DNA of 14,323 bases from an archaeon (GTDB lineage Archaea > Iainarchaeota > Iainarchaeia > CSSED10-239): NCBI GenBank assembly GCA_029563035.1, contig JAKQTP010000131.1:1-14323 (forward strand), given 5' to 3'. The notes beneath the pieces were generated by a model, which was not told the DNA's origin, did no database searches, and saw only the letters and a program-made list of their open reading frames with translations. Every line of letters begins with the position of its first letter. Positions within the stretch are counted from its first letter, which is position 1. This document shows positions 6,439 through 12,228 of this stretch, piece by piece. Position numbers and translations under genes: made by a program.

Positions 6439-6876
6439 TTAGAATTGTCGAAATATTTCATAACTAATTGTTTCGCTGATTTTAGATAAAAATGGTATCT
6501 TTATTGTATATATTATGCCATTATCAAGCTTACGTATCTTAAAATCTTTTTCAATGATAATATATTGATAATAATTTCTGTACTTTGTGAGTAAAATATA
6601 TGTTTCCTTATCTACTTCTCCGTCACTTGTATTTTCTTTTTTTTCGAAACTTATTATATCGTAACTTCCCCATTCTTTACCATCAGTGTATGTTAATTTC
6701 AAAACTTTACCATCGAAATTTACACTAATTGGAGTTTTTAATGAAGTGAATTCGTAATCCCAAGTGTCTCCCAATATAATTGATGACTTTTCATTTGCCA
6801 CAAATTTAATTGGTGATTGTCCAAATGAATTAAGAGTGATAAATAATATTGTCAATAATACCACGATGTTTTTCAT
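6439..6876 (-). CDS. Secreted protein of unknown function with signal peptide
   Basis: The protein is 145 aa from the ATG at 6876. A longer frame to 6912 exists but its first codons overlap the promoter, so the shorter start is chosen. It begins with Lys-Asn and a hydrophobic core (IVVLLTILFITLNSFG), a Sec signal peptide probably cleaved near Gly-Gln, with no lipobox cysteine. The mature part is beta-rich with many Lys, Asp and Tyr, including SIILGDTWDYEF and VLKLTYTDGKEWGSYDI, as in small beta-barrel or lipocalin-like proteins. No family was recognised. Its host-style promoter (6900-6929) suggests expression by the host polymerase. It may be a phage-carried gene acting in the periplasm or outside. 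Confidence 0.7.
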   Translation of the reverse strand: MKNIVVLLTILFITLNSFGQSPIKFVANEKSSIILGDTWDYEFTSLKTPISVNFDGKVLKLTYTDGKEWGSYDIISFEKKENTSDGEVDKETYILLTKYRNYYQYIIIEKDFKIRKLDNGIIYTIKIPFLSKISETISYEIFRQF

Positions 6877-6899
6877 AACCAAAATTTTGTTTAATGTTA

Positions 6900-6929
6900 C
6901 AAATATACACAAAAATTTTATTCTACCAA
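6900..6929 (-). promoter_or_regulatory. Bacteroidetes-type promoter, TTG-N19-TATATTTG
   Basis: On the minus strand TTG (6929-6927) is separated by 19 bases from TATATTTG (6907-6900), an exact match to TAnnTTTG. Transcription would begin near 6894, giving a leader of about 18 bases before the ATG at 6876. Confidence 0.7.
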
Positions 6930-6930
6930 T

Positions 6931-7605
6931 TTAATTTCGAAGTATTTTTAAAAGTTTTTCCGTATCAACATTAGTTTGATTGATGTTAGATTCACGTAAT
7001 AATAACCAAATTTTATGTATTTTTATTCTATTTGATATTATGTTGCGATTATTTTCTCCCATATAGTGAGTGGAAGAACCATCAATAAATAATGTAACTT
7101 CATCGATAAATTTAATCGTTTTTTCGGTAATATTTTTTATTGTGTTAATGTTAATTGGATTTAAACGCAGATTCCTAAATTCGACATTAATGTGTGCCGA
7201 AATATTATTTCTATATTTAATAATCGTATCAATTTCATCACTATTTATAAATTGTGTTATTTCATTTAATAAAAATACAAATTCTTGCTTTGATTTTTTT
7301 GGTAATGGATGTGTGGCTAAAGCATATAATTCATCATAATTATCAATGATATAATCATATATTTTTCTCATACAATATTTGTCATTACCACTCCTTCTTG
7401 CACGTGGATAAATTTTATGAATATCGACAATAATTAATTGATAGAAGTCTTCATATAATAATTGAATGTCTCTATATCCTTGTATCAAATTTAATTCTTC
7501 TTCGGATAATGAAATAATTTCATCATAAAAGTCAACATGATACTTTAATTTTAAAATAATCAACTTAATGTTATCTATCGCTTTTTTGAGATTAGCTTCA
7601 GTCAT
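6931..7605 (-). CDS. HEPN/AbiU2-like protein
   Basis: This is a 224-residue, almost entirely helical protein. The phrase KYRNNISAHIN places Arg132 and His138 in the R-x(4-6)-H motif of HEPN-superfamily proteins and resembles the AbiU2 form (R-D/N-K/N-x-x-A-H). HEPN proteins are often RNases that cut tRNA or mRNA in abortive infection, toxin systems or phage counter-defence. No antitoxin-like partner gene lies next to it. The gene starts 26 bases after the amber-suppressor tRNA and is probably on the same transcript. A catalytic role rests on two residues only, so confidence in the nuclease function is modest. Confidence 0.6.
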   Translation of the reverse strand: MTEANLKKAIDNIKLIILKLKYHVDFYDEIISLSEEELNLIQGYRDIQLLYEDFYQLIIVDIHKIYPRARRSGNDKYCMRKIYDYIIDNYDELYALATHPLPKKSKQEFVFLLNEITQFINSDEIDTIIKYRNNISAHINVEFRNLRLNPININTIKNITEKTIKFIDEVTLFIDGSSTHYMGENNRNIISNRIKIHKIWLLLRESNINQTNVDTEKLLKILRN

Positions 7606-7631
7606 TTTGTTATTAATATGAATTTATTTTG

Positions 7632-7706
7632 TGATTCTGGTGGGATTCGAACCCACGATTTTGCAAGTTTTAGAGACTTGTGCGATAACCACTCTGCCAC
7701 AGAATC
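7632..7706 (-). tRNA. tRNA with CUA anticodon (amber suppressor)
   Basis: On the minus strand the acceptor arms GATTCTG and CAGAATC pair over 7 bp, discriminator A. The anticodon stem CAAGT/ACTTG encloses the loop CTCTAAA, giving U33 and anticodon CUA, which reads UAG. The T arm is GTGGG-TTCGAAT-CCCAC. The D arm has a TGGCAGAGTGGTTAT form with an A12:C23 mismatch, and the variable region is 7 bases, longer than usual. CCA is not encoded. The D-arm wording resembles some tRNA-Cys/Ser genes, but the discriminator A does not settle which amino acid is loaded. It lies just upstream of the HEPN-like gene on the same strand and next to a plus-strand HNH gene. Confidence 0.88.
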
Positions 7707-7758
7707 GAGTTCATATACATTTATTTCAACAATACATTGCATTCTTTATACATATCGA

Positions 7759-7767
7759 GTATTTATA
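7759..7767 (+). promoter_or_regulatory. GTATTTATA promoter-like motif, plus strand
   Basis: GTATTTATAATAAA ends 11 bases before the ATG at 7784. This is the only plus-strand copy and it precedes the only plus-strand gene, which is good evidence that the motif is directional and acts in transcription. Confidence 0.55.
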
Positions 7768-7783
7768 ATAAACTCTGTTCGAT

Positions 7784-8458
7784 ATGGAAACAATTGCAAA
7801 TATAATAAAAAATTCGAGAAATAGACTTGAAGTTTTGAAAAAAATTGGCTGGGATACAAAAACATATGGTTATCGTAAATTAAATAGATACATCAAAAAT
7901 AACAATATCGACATCTCACATTTTGAAACAAAAAGTCAGCAATATATGAGAACAAGAGATTTGATATTATCATCGAAGAAAATACCGCTCGAAAAAATAC
8001 TAACATCTGGTTCAACATATCAAAACACAACAAATCTTAAAAATAGGCTATATAAAGAAGATATAAAACAGCCAATATGTGAAGAATGTGGGCAAGATGA
8101 ACATTGGCGTGGAAAACATATAAGTATGATTCTTGACCACATCAATGGTATTCATGATGATAATCGACCAGAAAATTTAAGAATTCTTTGTCCTAATTGT
8201 AATGCAGCACTTCCTACGCATTGTGGTAGAAATAGTAAGAGAAATAAAAAAATATTACAACTAAAAACAAAAGAAGAAAAATTTTTAAATAAAAAACTTC
8301 AATCTATTAACAGTAGGCTCAAAGAACGTCCAGTGCGTGAGAAACTTCAAAAAGATATTATTGAATTAGGATATGTTGCAACTGGTAAAAAGTATGGTGT
8401 TAGTGACAATTCGATTAGAAAATGGATTAAGTTTTATGAAAAATATGATGTACATTAA
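7784..8458 (+). CDS. HNH homing-type endonuclease, the only plus-strand gene
   Basis: This is a 224-residue protein. The N-terminal part (about 1-48) has the phrase YGYRKLNRYIKNNNIDISHF, typical of phage HNH proteins. The zinc-binding HNH core has Cys99/Cys102 (CEEC), Asp118-His119 (LDHINGIHDDN), Asn131 (RPENLR) and Cys136/Cys139 (CPNC). The C-terminal end (about 188-220) is a helix-turn-helix (ATGKKYGVSDNSIRKWIKFY). Its 3' end overlaps the converging gene at 8455 by four bases. Opposite orientation, a private promoter motif and insertion beside the suppressor tRNA fit a mobile endonuclease that arrived independently. Confidence 0.88.
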   Translation: METIANIIKNSRNRLEVLKKIGWDTKTYGYRKLNRYIKNNNIDISHFETKSQQYMRTRDLILSSKKIPLEKILTSGSTYQNTTNLKNRLYKEDIKQPICEECGQDEHWRGKHISMILDHINGIHDDNRPENLRILCPNCNAALPTHCGRNSKRNKKILQLKTKEEKFLNKKLQSINSRLKERPVREKLQKDIIELGYVATGKKYGVSDNSIRKWIKFYEKYDVH

Positions 8459-8727
8459 TCATCTTCAAATTTAAATATTTTTTTTCTGATAATGGCATAG
8501 TTCGCAAAACATAATGTCATTATTTTAAATTCTTTTCCCTCTTTCGCTACTTGATATATGTATTTTTCACCTTCTTTAATTACTCTCTGCAATTCATTTT
8601 CATTAATTCCCCATTCTTCCCTTTCTTCAGGTGTACTATTTTGCATTATATAATCATACCCGTCACAAAATCTATCAAATTCTGAGACCGGGTATGTTCT
8701 TTTCAGGAGTTCAAAATCTTTTGGCAT
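8455..8727 (-). CDS. Hypothetical acidic protein, 90 aa
   Basis: No family was recognised. The protein is a mixed helical one with segments DRFCDGYDYIMQN, STPEEREEWGINENEL and the tail IIRKKIFKFEDD. Its ATG follows directly on the TAG of the upstream gene in the same frame, with no intervening base, so amber readthrough would make a single 197-residue protein. It has no Shine-Dalgarno sequence of its own, so translation is probably coupled to the upstream gene. Confidence 0.7.
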   Translation of the reverse strand: MPKDFELLKRTYPVSEFDRFCDGYDYIMQNSTPEEREEWGINENELQRVIKEGEKYIYQVAKEGKEFKIMTLCFANYAIIRKKIFKFEDD

Positions 8728-9048
8728 CTAATTGATGAAATAATCGAGTTCACCAACCTTTTCGGTAACTGGTTTCATTTGGGTGAGTCCACCGTCCAGT
8801 ATCATTATAACCATTTCGTCAAGCTGTTCACCCAACTGGTCTTGCAGTTCTTCCTGAGTTTTGTCAGCATCTGACACTTTGGCAAAGATTACTTCGTCAA
8901 ATTTGTCATTTTTGACATATATCTTGCTGCTCAGTACCGGAACACCGTTTTCGTCCTTTTCTCTTTTGATTATGCCGTGAAAACACCTGTTCCAGTCAGC
9001 TTTCGCCATGAATATTTCGGTAATTTCAACTTTCATTTTCTTTTCCAT
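8728..9048 (-). CDS. Hypothetical protein, 106 aa, ends in TAG
   Basis: The frame extends to a GTG at 9093, but the promoter at 9056-9089 lies inside that extension, so the ATG at 9048 (MEKKMKVEI) is chosen; MKVEI five codons later is an alternative. No family was recognised. The phrases are EIFMAKADWNRCFHGIIK, VLSSKIYVKNDKFDEVIF and an acidic helix EELQDQLGEQLDEMVIMILDGG. The TAG stop is followed at once by the in-frame ATG of the gene at 8455-8727. Confidence 0.72.
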   Translation of the reverse strand: MEKKMKVEITEIFMAKADWNRCFHGIIKREKDENGVPVLSSKIYVKNDKFDEVIFAKVSDADKTQEELQDQLGEQLDEMVIMILDGGLTQMKPVTEKVGELDYFIN

Positions 9049-9055
9049 TTTGATA

Positions 9056-9089
9056 CTTATACGAAAAGGATTTAAAAATGTTACAAAAA
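9056..9089 (-). promoter_or_regulatory. Promoter of the GTAACAT / TTCGTATA type
   Basis: On the minus strand, TTTTTGTAACAT is followed by an AT-rich spacer and TTTTCGTATAAG. The same two blocks in the same spacing recur at 11170-11206 and 12547-12584, each directly before a gene. The ATG at 9048 is 8 bases downstream. Confidence 0.6.
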
Positions 9090-9092
9090 GCA

Positions 9093-9506
9093 CTAATAAA
9101 TTAATGCTTCGTCAAACAATTTATTTTCAATGAAGATTTCAACTTCATGAATATCTTCAATAATTTGACTATAAACATAAAAGCGAATGCCACCAAATTT
9201 TAATTTAATTTGATGTATTTCGAAATCTTGGTCGAGTTCTGTGCAGAGTTCAAGAATTTCATCCAGAATATCCAACCATTCTGGAACAATCGGAGTGCCG
9301 ATGCTAAACCCATACCATCCGTGTGGAACATAATCCGCATACTTTTTTAAGAAATATCCATCGGTTTTTTCAATATTATAATAGTATGTCGCATCGTCAG
9401 GATTCTTATCTTTATAACGATAAAGATTTTTAATGCCATCGGGAAGTTTGATTGGCTTCAAATCGTACTTGGCAAATATTTGCTCAACATCATTTAGGAT
9501 TTTCAT
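9093..9506 (-). CDS. Hypothetical protein with KLKFGGIRFYVY motif, 137 aa
   Basis: The start is the ATG at 9506 because AAAGGAG lies 7 bases upstream, one of the few clear Shine-Dalgarno sites here; a GTG at 9533 is the longer alternative. The protein holds the phrases TYYYNIEKTDGYF, VPHGWYGFSIGTPIVPEWLDILDEIL and IHQIKLKFGGIRFYVY. The last resembles a small-protein family common in phages (KEKFGxLRFY) with unknown function. The 5' end overlaps rfbC by 17 bases. It ends in TAG; readthrough would add three residues after the amber codon before TAA. Confidence 0.72.
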   Translation of the reverse strand: MKILNDVEQIFAKYDLKPIKLPDGIKNLYRYKDKNPDDATYYYNIEKTDGYFLKKYADYVPHGWYGFSIGTPIVPEWLDILDEILELCTELDQDFEIHQIKLKFGGIRFYVYSQIIEDIHEVEIFIENKLFDEALIY

Positions 9507-10062
9507 GATATTCTCCTTTCTTATAAAATTCACATTGATTAAAGATTGGCAACATTTTATCTTTTTGGCTGACCATCAATCTTGCCTTCATTTTCCAATC
9601 AACATTTAATACTTTATCATCATATTTAATGCCAGTTTCGTGAGTGGGTGAATATTTATTATCCACCTTATATTGAAATATTGCGTCTTTGGATAATGTG
9701 ATAAAGCCGTGTGCAAATCCTCTCGGAATAAATAAGCTTAATTTATTTGTACCATCCAAAATAATCGATACCCACTCACCAAATGTCGGAGAATCGACAC
9801 GTATATCTACCACAACATCCAATACCATTCCTTTAACCACTGACACTATTTTAGCTTGATTATATGGTGGTTTTTGAAAATGAAATCCTCTTACAACGCC
9901 ACGATATGATTTGGATTGATTTTCTTGAACTACATTGAACTCACCTATGTAATTTTCAAGTTTTTCGTGATTGAATGTCTCAAAAAAATATCCTCTTTCA
10001 TCACGATAAATGTGCGGTGTTATTATTAATACATCAGGTATGTTTGTTGCAGTTACATTCAT
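9490..10062 (-). CDS. rfbC: dTDP-4-dehydrorhamnose 3,5-epimerase (RmlC)
   Basis: This is a 190-residue protein, near the family's usual 180-190. The cupin signatures run in order: YRDERGYFFETF (20-30), QENQSKSYRGVVRGFHFQ with catalytic His61, DVVVDIRVDSPTFGEW (82-97), FIPRGFAHGFITLS (111-124), FQYKVDNKYSP with Tyr131, and IKYDDKVLNVDW. It should turn dTDP-4-keto-6-deoxyglucose into dTDP-4-keto-L-rhamnose. The other rhamnose genes (rfbA, B, D) are not in the window, so the enzyme either feeds the host pathway or has partners elsewhere. It overlaps the upstream gene by four bases (ATGA) and the downstream gene by 17, so it sits in a coupled operon. Confidence 0.92.
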   Translation of the reverse strand: MNVTATNIPDVLIITPHIYRDERGYFFETFNHEKLENYIGEFNVVQENQSKSYRGVVRGFHFQKPPYNQAKIVSVVKGMVLDVVVDIRVDSPTFGEWVSIILDGTNKLSLFIPRGFAHGFITLSKDAIFQYKVDNKYSPTHETGIKYDDKVLNVDWKMKARLMVSQKDKMLPIFNQCEFYKKGEYHENPK

Positions 10063-10274
10063 AGCCGTTCTAAGATTTCACTGAATTCTTCATCAGTTCC
10101 ATTGAATTTTTCTCTGACGATACTGATTGGTGTTAATATCCCATACATTTCGCCATATGCGTCTTCATATATTACAAACAAATCATCGGGATGTTCATTT
10201 GAAAATGGCTTAACTAACGTCAATGCGCTATCGCCATCACTATTAATAGTTATTGCTTTTCTCGGTGTGTACAT
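10059..10274 (-). CDS. Hypothetical protein, 71 aa
   Basis: No family was recognised. The small acidic protein has a likely beta segment (RKAITINSDGDSALTLV) followed by DDLFVIYEDAYGEMYGIL and a helical tail. Its stop overlaps the start of rfbC (ATGA), so the two are translationally coupled. Six bases separate it from the upstream gene's stop at 10281. Confidence 0.68.
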   Translation of the reverse strand: MYTPRKAITINSDGDSALTLVKPFSNEHPDDLFVIYEDAYGEMYGILTPISIVREKFNGTDEEFSEILERL

Positions 10275-10280
10275 GCTGGA

Positions 10281-10454
10281 TTAATTTTTTTGTTTCTTAA
10301 ATAATATTTTTGCTTCGTGCTCACTACCCCATTCTTTGGGTTTATTTTCTTGATAATAAATTACTTCCCAATTATCTGCGCCAAATTCGTTTAATTTATC
10401 ATTTAATTCTTGAAATAATTTATATTTGACGTAAACCATTTTATATTCCCACAT
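10281..10454 (-). CDS. Small DUF4177-like protein, 57 aa
   Basis: The frame begins ATG TGG GAA TAT AAA. The product opens with MWEYKMVYVKYK, followed by ELNDKLNEFGADNWEVIYY and a basic tail. The pattern W-E-Y-K, then LN-x-G-x-x-GW/NWE, is that of the DUF4177 family of tiny proteins of unknown function. A GTATTTATA motif 13 bases upstream of the ATG supports it as a real gene, and it has a conventional TAA stop. Confidence 0.75.
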   Translation of the reverse strand: MWEYKMVYVKYKLFQELNDKLNEFGADNWEVIYYQENKPKEWGSEHEAKILFKKQKN

Positions 10455-10467
10455 AACATTCGTTTAA

Positions 10468-10476
10468 TATAAATAC
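10468..10476 (-). promoter_or_regulatory. GTATTTATA promoter-like motif
   Basis: On the minus strand this reads GTATTTATATTAAACG, 13 bases before the ATG at 10454 and shortly after the 3' end of tRNA-Ser. It would drive the small gene at 10281, the gene at 10059 and rfbC. Confidence 0.5.
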
Positions 10477-10491
10477 GAAAAATTATGTTTG

Positions 10492-10576
10492 CGGAGAGTG
10501 AGAGATTCGAACTCTCGGTACTGTTACATACGGCAGTTTAGCAAACTGCTGGTTTAAGCCACTCACCCAACTCTCC
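10492..10576 (-). tRNA. tRNA-Ser(GCU)
   Basis: This is a class II tRNA with acceptor arms GGAGAGT/ACTCTCC and discriminator G73, as expected for serine. The anticodon stem GCAGT/ACTGC encloses TTGCTAA (anticodon GCU, reads AGC/AGU). It has a long variable arm and the T arm GAGAG-TTCGAAT-CTCTC. CCA is not encoded. It lies 5 bases after the stop of the gene at 10582, so it must be cut out of a shared transcript. Confidence 0.93.
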
Positions 10577-10581
10577 AATAA

Positions 10582-10845
10582 TCAAGCCACTTCTGATTGA
10601 ATAACAAAACCTTCCTCATATTCGTCTAAAGTAAACGAACTTGGAAAAGTATCTGGGTCTTCTGGATTCACATTTATCCAATCATTTAGGTCTTGTTTAT
10701 ACATGCTTTTATAGACATGATTTCTTGGGTCATCAATTTTTTCTTGTAGATATTTAAGAAGATATTTATGTGCATCAATTTTATTTTCTGCCATTACATA
10801 AAATTCTTCACCATAGCCATTGTGATTAAAATGATAAAGTTTCAT
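10582..10845 (-). CDS. Hypothetical protein, 87 aa
   Basis: No family was recognised. It begins MKLYHFNHNGYGEEFYVMAEN and then has a helix KIDAHKYLLKYLQEKIDD, a layout shared by small phage proteins in which a short strand-strand unit precedes 'A-xx-Y/A-xxxL' helices. The second half is acidic. It lies two bases from the upstream gene and five from tRNA-Ser. Confidence 0.7.
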   Translation of the reverse strand: MKLYHFNHNGYGEEFYVMAENKIDAHKYLLKYLQEKIDDPRNHVYKSMYKQDLNDWINVNPEDPDTFPSSFTLDEYEEGFVIQSEVA

Positions 10846-10847
10846 GA

Positions 10848-11165
10848 TTATTTATTTTTATAACGTAAAATTACATTCGTTGAAATCCTGTAAGCCAGAA
10901 CTGCTTCCTGATTATAGTGTTCCAGTGTAAAGTCAATAATCTCTGACATCTGTTCTTCAGTACAAACAATTCTGCAGGGTATCATTCTGTCAATATAAAG
11001 TTTTCCAGTAGGACTAACCCACTGACCTTTGGCTGTTTTCATTATTGTAACACCACCAGTTGTCTTTTTTACAAAAGCATCCCATGCTTTGTGGTGTTCA
11101 AAGCTGAATTTCTGGTCTTTATTGTTTGACGCAGGGACTAATATTTCCCATAATTCATTTTCCAT
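10848..11165 (-). CDS. Hypothetical protein, 105 aa, conserved-looking phage family
   Basis: The protein has the phrases EILVPASNNKDQKFSFEHHKAW, GGVTIMKTAKGQWVSPTGKL, RMIPCRIVCTEEQMSEIIDF and TLEHYNQEAVLAYRIST. I recall similar small proteins with 'GxWVxPxGxLxxERMIPVRIxC' in phages and plasmids, but their function is not known to me. A strong promoter (11170-11206) lies directly upstream, and the next gene follows after two bases. Confidence 0.75.
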   Translation of the reverse strand: MENELWEILVPASNNKDQKFSFEHHKAWDAFVKKTTGGVTIMKTAKGQWVSPTGKLYIDRMIPCRIVCTEEQMSEIIDFTLEHYNQEAVLAYRISTNVILRYKNK

Positions 11166-11169
11166 TCGG

Positions 11170-11206
11170 CAAATATACGAAATAAATTTGAATATGTTAC
11201 AAAAAA
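11170..11206 (-). promoter_or_regulatory. Promoter of the GTAACAT / TTCGTATA type with TATATTTG
   Basis: On the minus strand TTTTTTGTAACAT is followed by an AT-rich spacer and TTTCGTATATTTG. The downstream block contains TATATTTG, the Bacteroidetes -7 consensus. It lies about 4 bases before the ATG at 11165, so the leader is very short or absent. It also lies about 36 bases beyond the 3' end of the RNase P RNA. Confidence 0.65.
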
Positions 11207-11242
11207 AATAAAAATAACGTGAGCGTACCCAGAATTTTATAA

Positions 11243-11452
11243 ATATTCATTACAGCCGTAACCCGAATTCTGCTTTATGTAGTAATTTATCTAATGCACC
11301 AACCCGACTATCACTGAGTTGCTTTCCCTCTAAGTCTATTTGGCTTGCACCACTCCGCAGTATTAACGACTGTTTAGGTCTCCTGCGTCCAGCAACGGTG
11401 TTCGGAGTTTTCTCATGTAAAATACACGCTACTACTCACTTATAATGAATAT
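11243..11452 (-). ncRNA. rnpB: RNase P RNA, unusually short (about 210 nt)
   Basis: Read on the minus strand, P1 is ATATTCATTA (11452-11443) with TAATGAATAT (11252-11243), 10 perfect pairs. P2 is GTAGTA/TACTAC and P3 is only a CGTGTA-TTT-TACATG hairpin. Conserved region I GAGAAAACTCCGAA (11414-11401) pairs as P4 with CAGAATTCGGGTTA (11272-11259). P5 is CACC/GGTG. The P6 pseudoknot is GTTGCT (11396-11391) with AGCAAC (11323-11318). P10/11 is CGCAG/CTGCG. GCAAGCCAAATAG (11348-11336) and AGATAAAT (11292-11285) are further diagnostic blocks. Bacterial homologues are about 350-400 nt, so P12, P15-17 and most of the specificity domain are reduced, and L15 lacks a clear GGU. RNase P cuts 5' leaders from pre-tRNAs. 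Whether it uses host RnpA is unknown. Confidence 0.85.
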
Positions 11453-12076
11453 CTATAAAATAATGTTTAGTTTTTCCAAGTCTTCTTTAAATAAAATCCG
11501 AATGTTTTTATTGTTATTTTGTTTTTGAACCAATTTCATTTTTTCTTTATCTTTAGGAAAAAAATATCCTTTAATTTCAATATACTCATCTGTATTTGGA
11601 AGATAAAAATCTGGAAAATAATTTCTTGTCACATTATCGGCTTTTTTATATTGCATTGAAATTTCTTTTGACCTTATCCAATCAACATTATTTTCATTAA
11701 GATATTTAGCATATTTCAATTCATATGTTCCCTGAACGGCAACAAATTTATTCATATGTGGTGAAAATATTTTATAATATTTGGTTTTTATGATTCCGTT
11801 GTTATTTCCAGATGCAATTTTTGAAAGTTTTTCTTTTGTAATTGTTGAAAGTTTTCTACCTTTTAATGTATGCTCACCAAGATATTTTCCAGAACATGCT
11901 CGTGAACAAAATTTACGTTTAGAAACTCTTTTTTTAAAATATTTTCCACAACATAAACATTTTACAGTATTTTCATTTTTCTTACAAGGATTACAAATTA
12001 TTTTACCATTAAAATTTGGTTTTTTTCTTTTTACTCTTTTATTGCATATTGAACACTTATGATAATATTTTGCCAT
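11453..12076 (-). CDS. Zinc-finger / NUMOD3 / PD-(D/E)XK homing-type endonuclease
   Basis: This is a 207-residue protein. Two zinc-finger-like units come first (Cys8-Cys11 with Cys28-Cys31; Cys40-Cys43 with Cys57-Cys61). Next is a NUMOD3 DNA-binding motif (about 70-92: TLKGRKLSTITKEKLSKIAS), then a PD-(D/E)XK-type nuclease: Glu119 (GTYELKYAKYL), Pro155-Asp156 (NYFPDFYL) and Glu167-Ile-Lys169 (EYIEIKGYF). This is the fold of Vsr-like phage homing enzymes. The TAG stop (11455-11453) abuts the first base of RNase P helix P1, so the gene was probably inserted just 5' of the RNA gene or shares its transcript. A GTATTTATA motif lies 10 bases before the ATG. Confidence 0.85.
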   Translation of the reverse strand: MAKYYHKCSICNKRVKRKKPNFNGKIICNPCKKNENTVKCLCCGKYFKKRVSKRKFCSRACSGKYLGEHTLKGRKLSTITKEKLSKIASGNNNGIIKTKYYKIFSPHMNKFVAVQGTYELKYAKYLNENNVDWIRSKEISMQYKKADNVTRNYFPDFYLPNTDEYIEIKGYFFPKDKEKMKLVQKQNNNKNIRILFKEDLEKLNIIL

Positions 12077-12086
12077 AGTTTTTTAT

Positions 12087-12095
12087 TATAAATAC
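12087..12095 (-). promoter_or_regulatory. GTATTTATA promoter-like motif
   Basis: On the minus strand this reads GTATTTATAATAAAAAAC, 10 bases before the ATG at 12076. Since no other promoter is seen before 11452, it may also drive the RNase P RNA through the endonuclease gene. Confidence 0.55.
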
Positions 12096-12132
12096 AATGA
12101 TTTTTAATAAAAGCGATGTTCTGAAGTTCCTC

Positions 12133-12228
12133 TTATGAGACACTTTGTCCTATAAAATGTCCTATAAGCGATGAATCCTCTGTGTTATTTTTTTGTGTGG
12201 CGGGGTAGTCGATTTTTGTATAACCACA
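12133..12228 (-). other. Possible amber-readthrough extension; short repeats
   Basis: After the TAG of the gene at 12229 the same frame stays open for 31 codons to TAA at 12133, with ordinary residue content (PATQKNNTEDSSLIGHF). The segment also holds a GTGTGG/CCACAC inverted repeat (near 12195-12229) and two copies of GTCCTATAA 12 bases apart (12147 and 12159). It may be an extension, an untranslated leader for the endonuclease gene, or both. Confidence 0.3.

Noticed and set aside
6877..6912. Longer start for the secreted protein
   Set aside because: It would place the promoter -7 element inside the coding region and hide the signal peptide behind 12 extra residues.
7618..7824. 68-residue plus-strand frame with GGIRTHDF
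   Set aside because: It is the antisense of the suppressor tRNA.
585..12095. T4-type late promoters (TATAAATA)
   Set aside because: The matching sequence lies on the strand opposite to the adjacent gene at every site, so orientation is wrong for that class.
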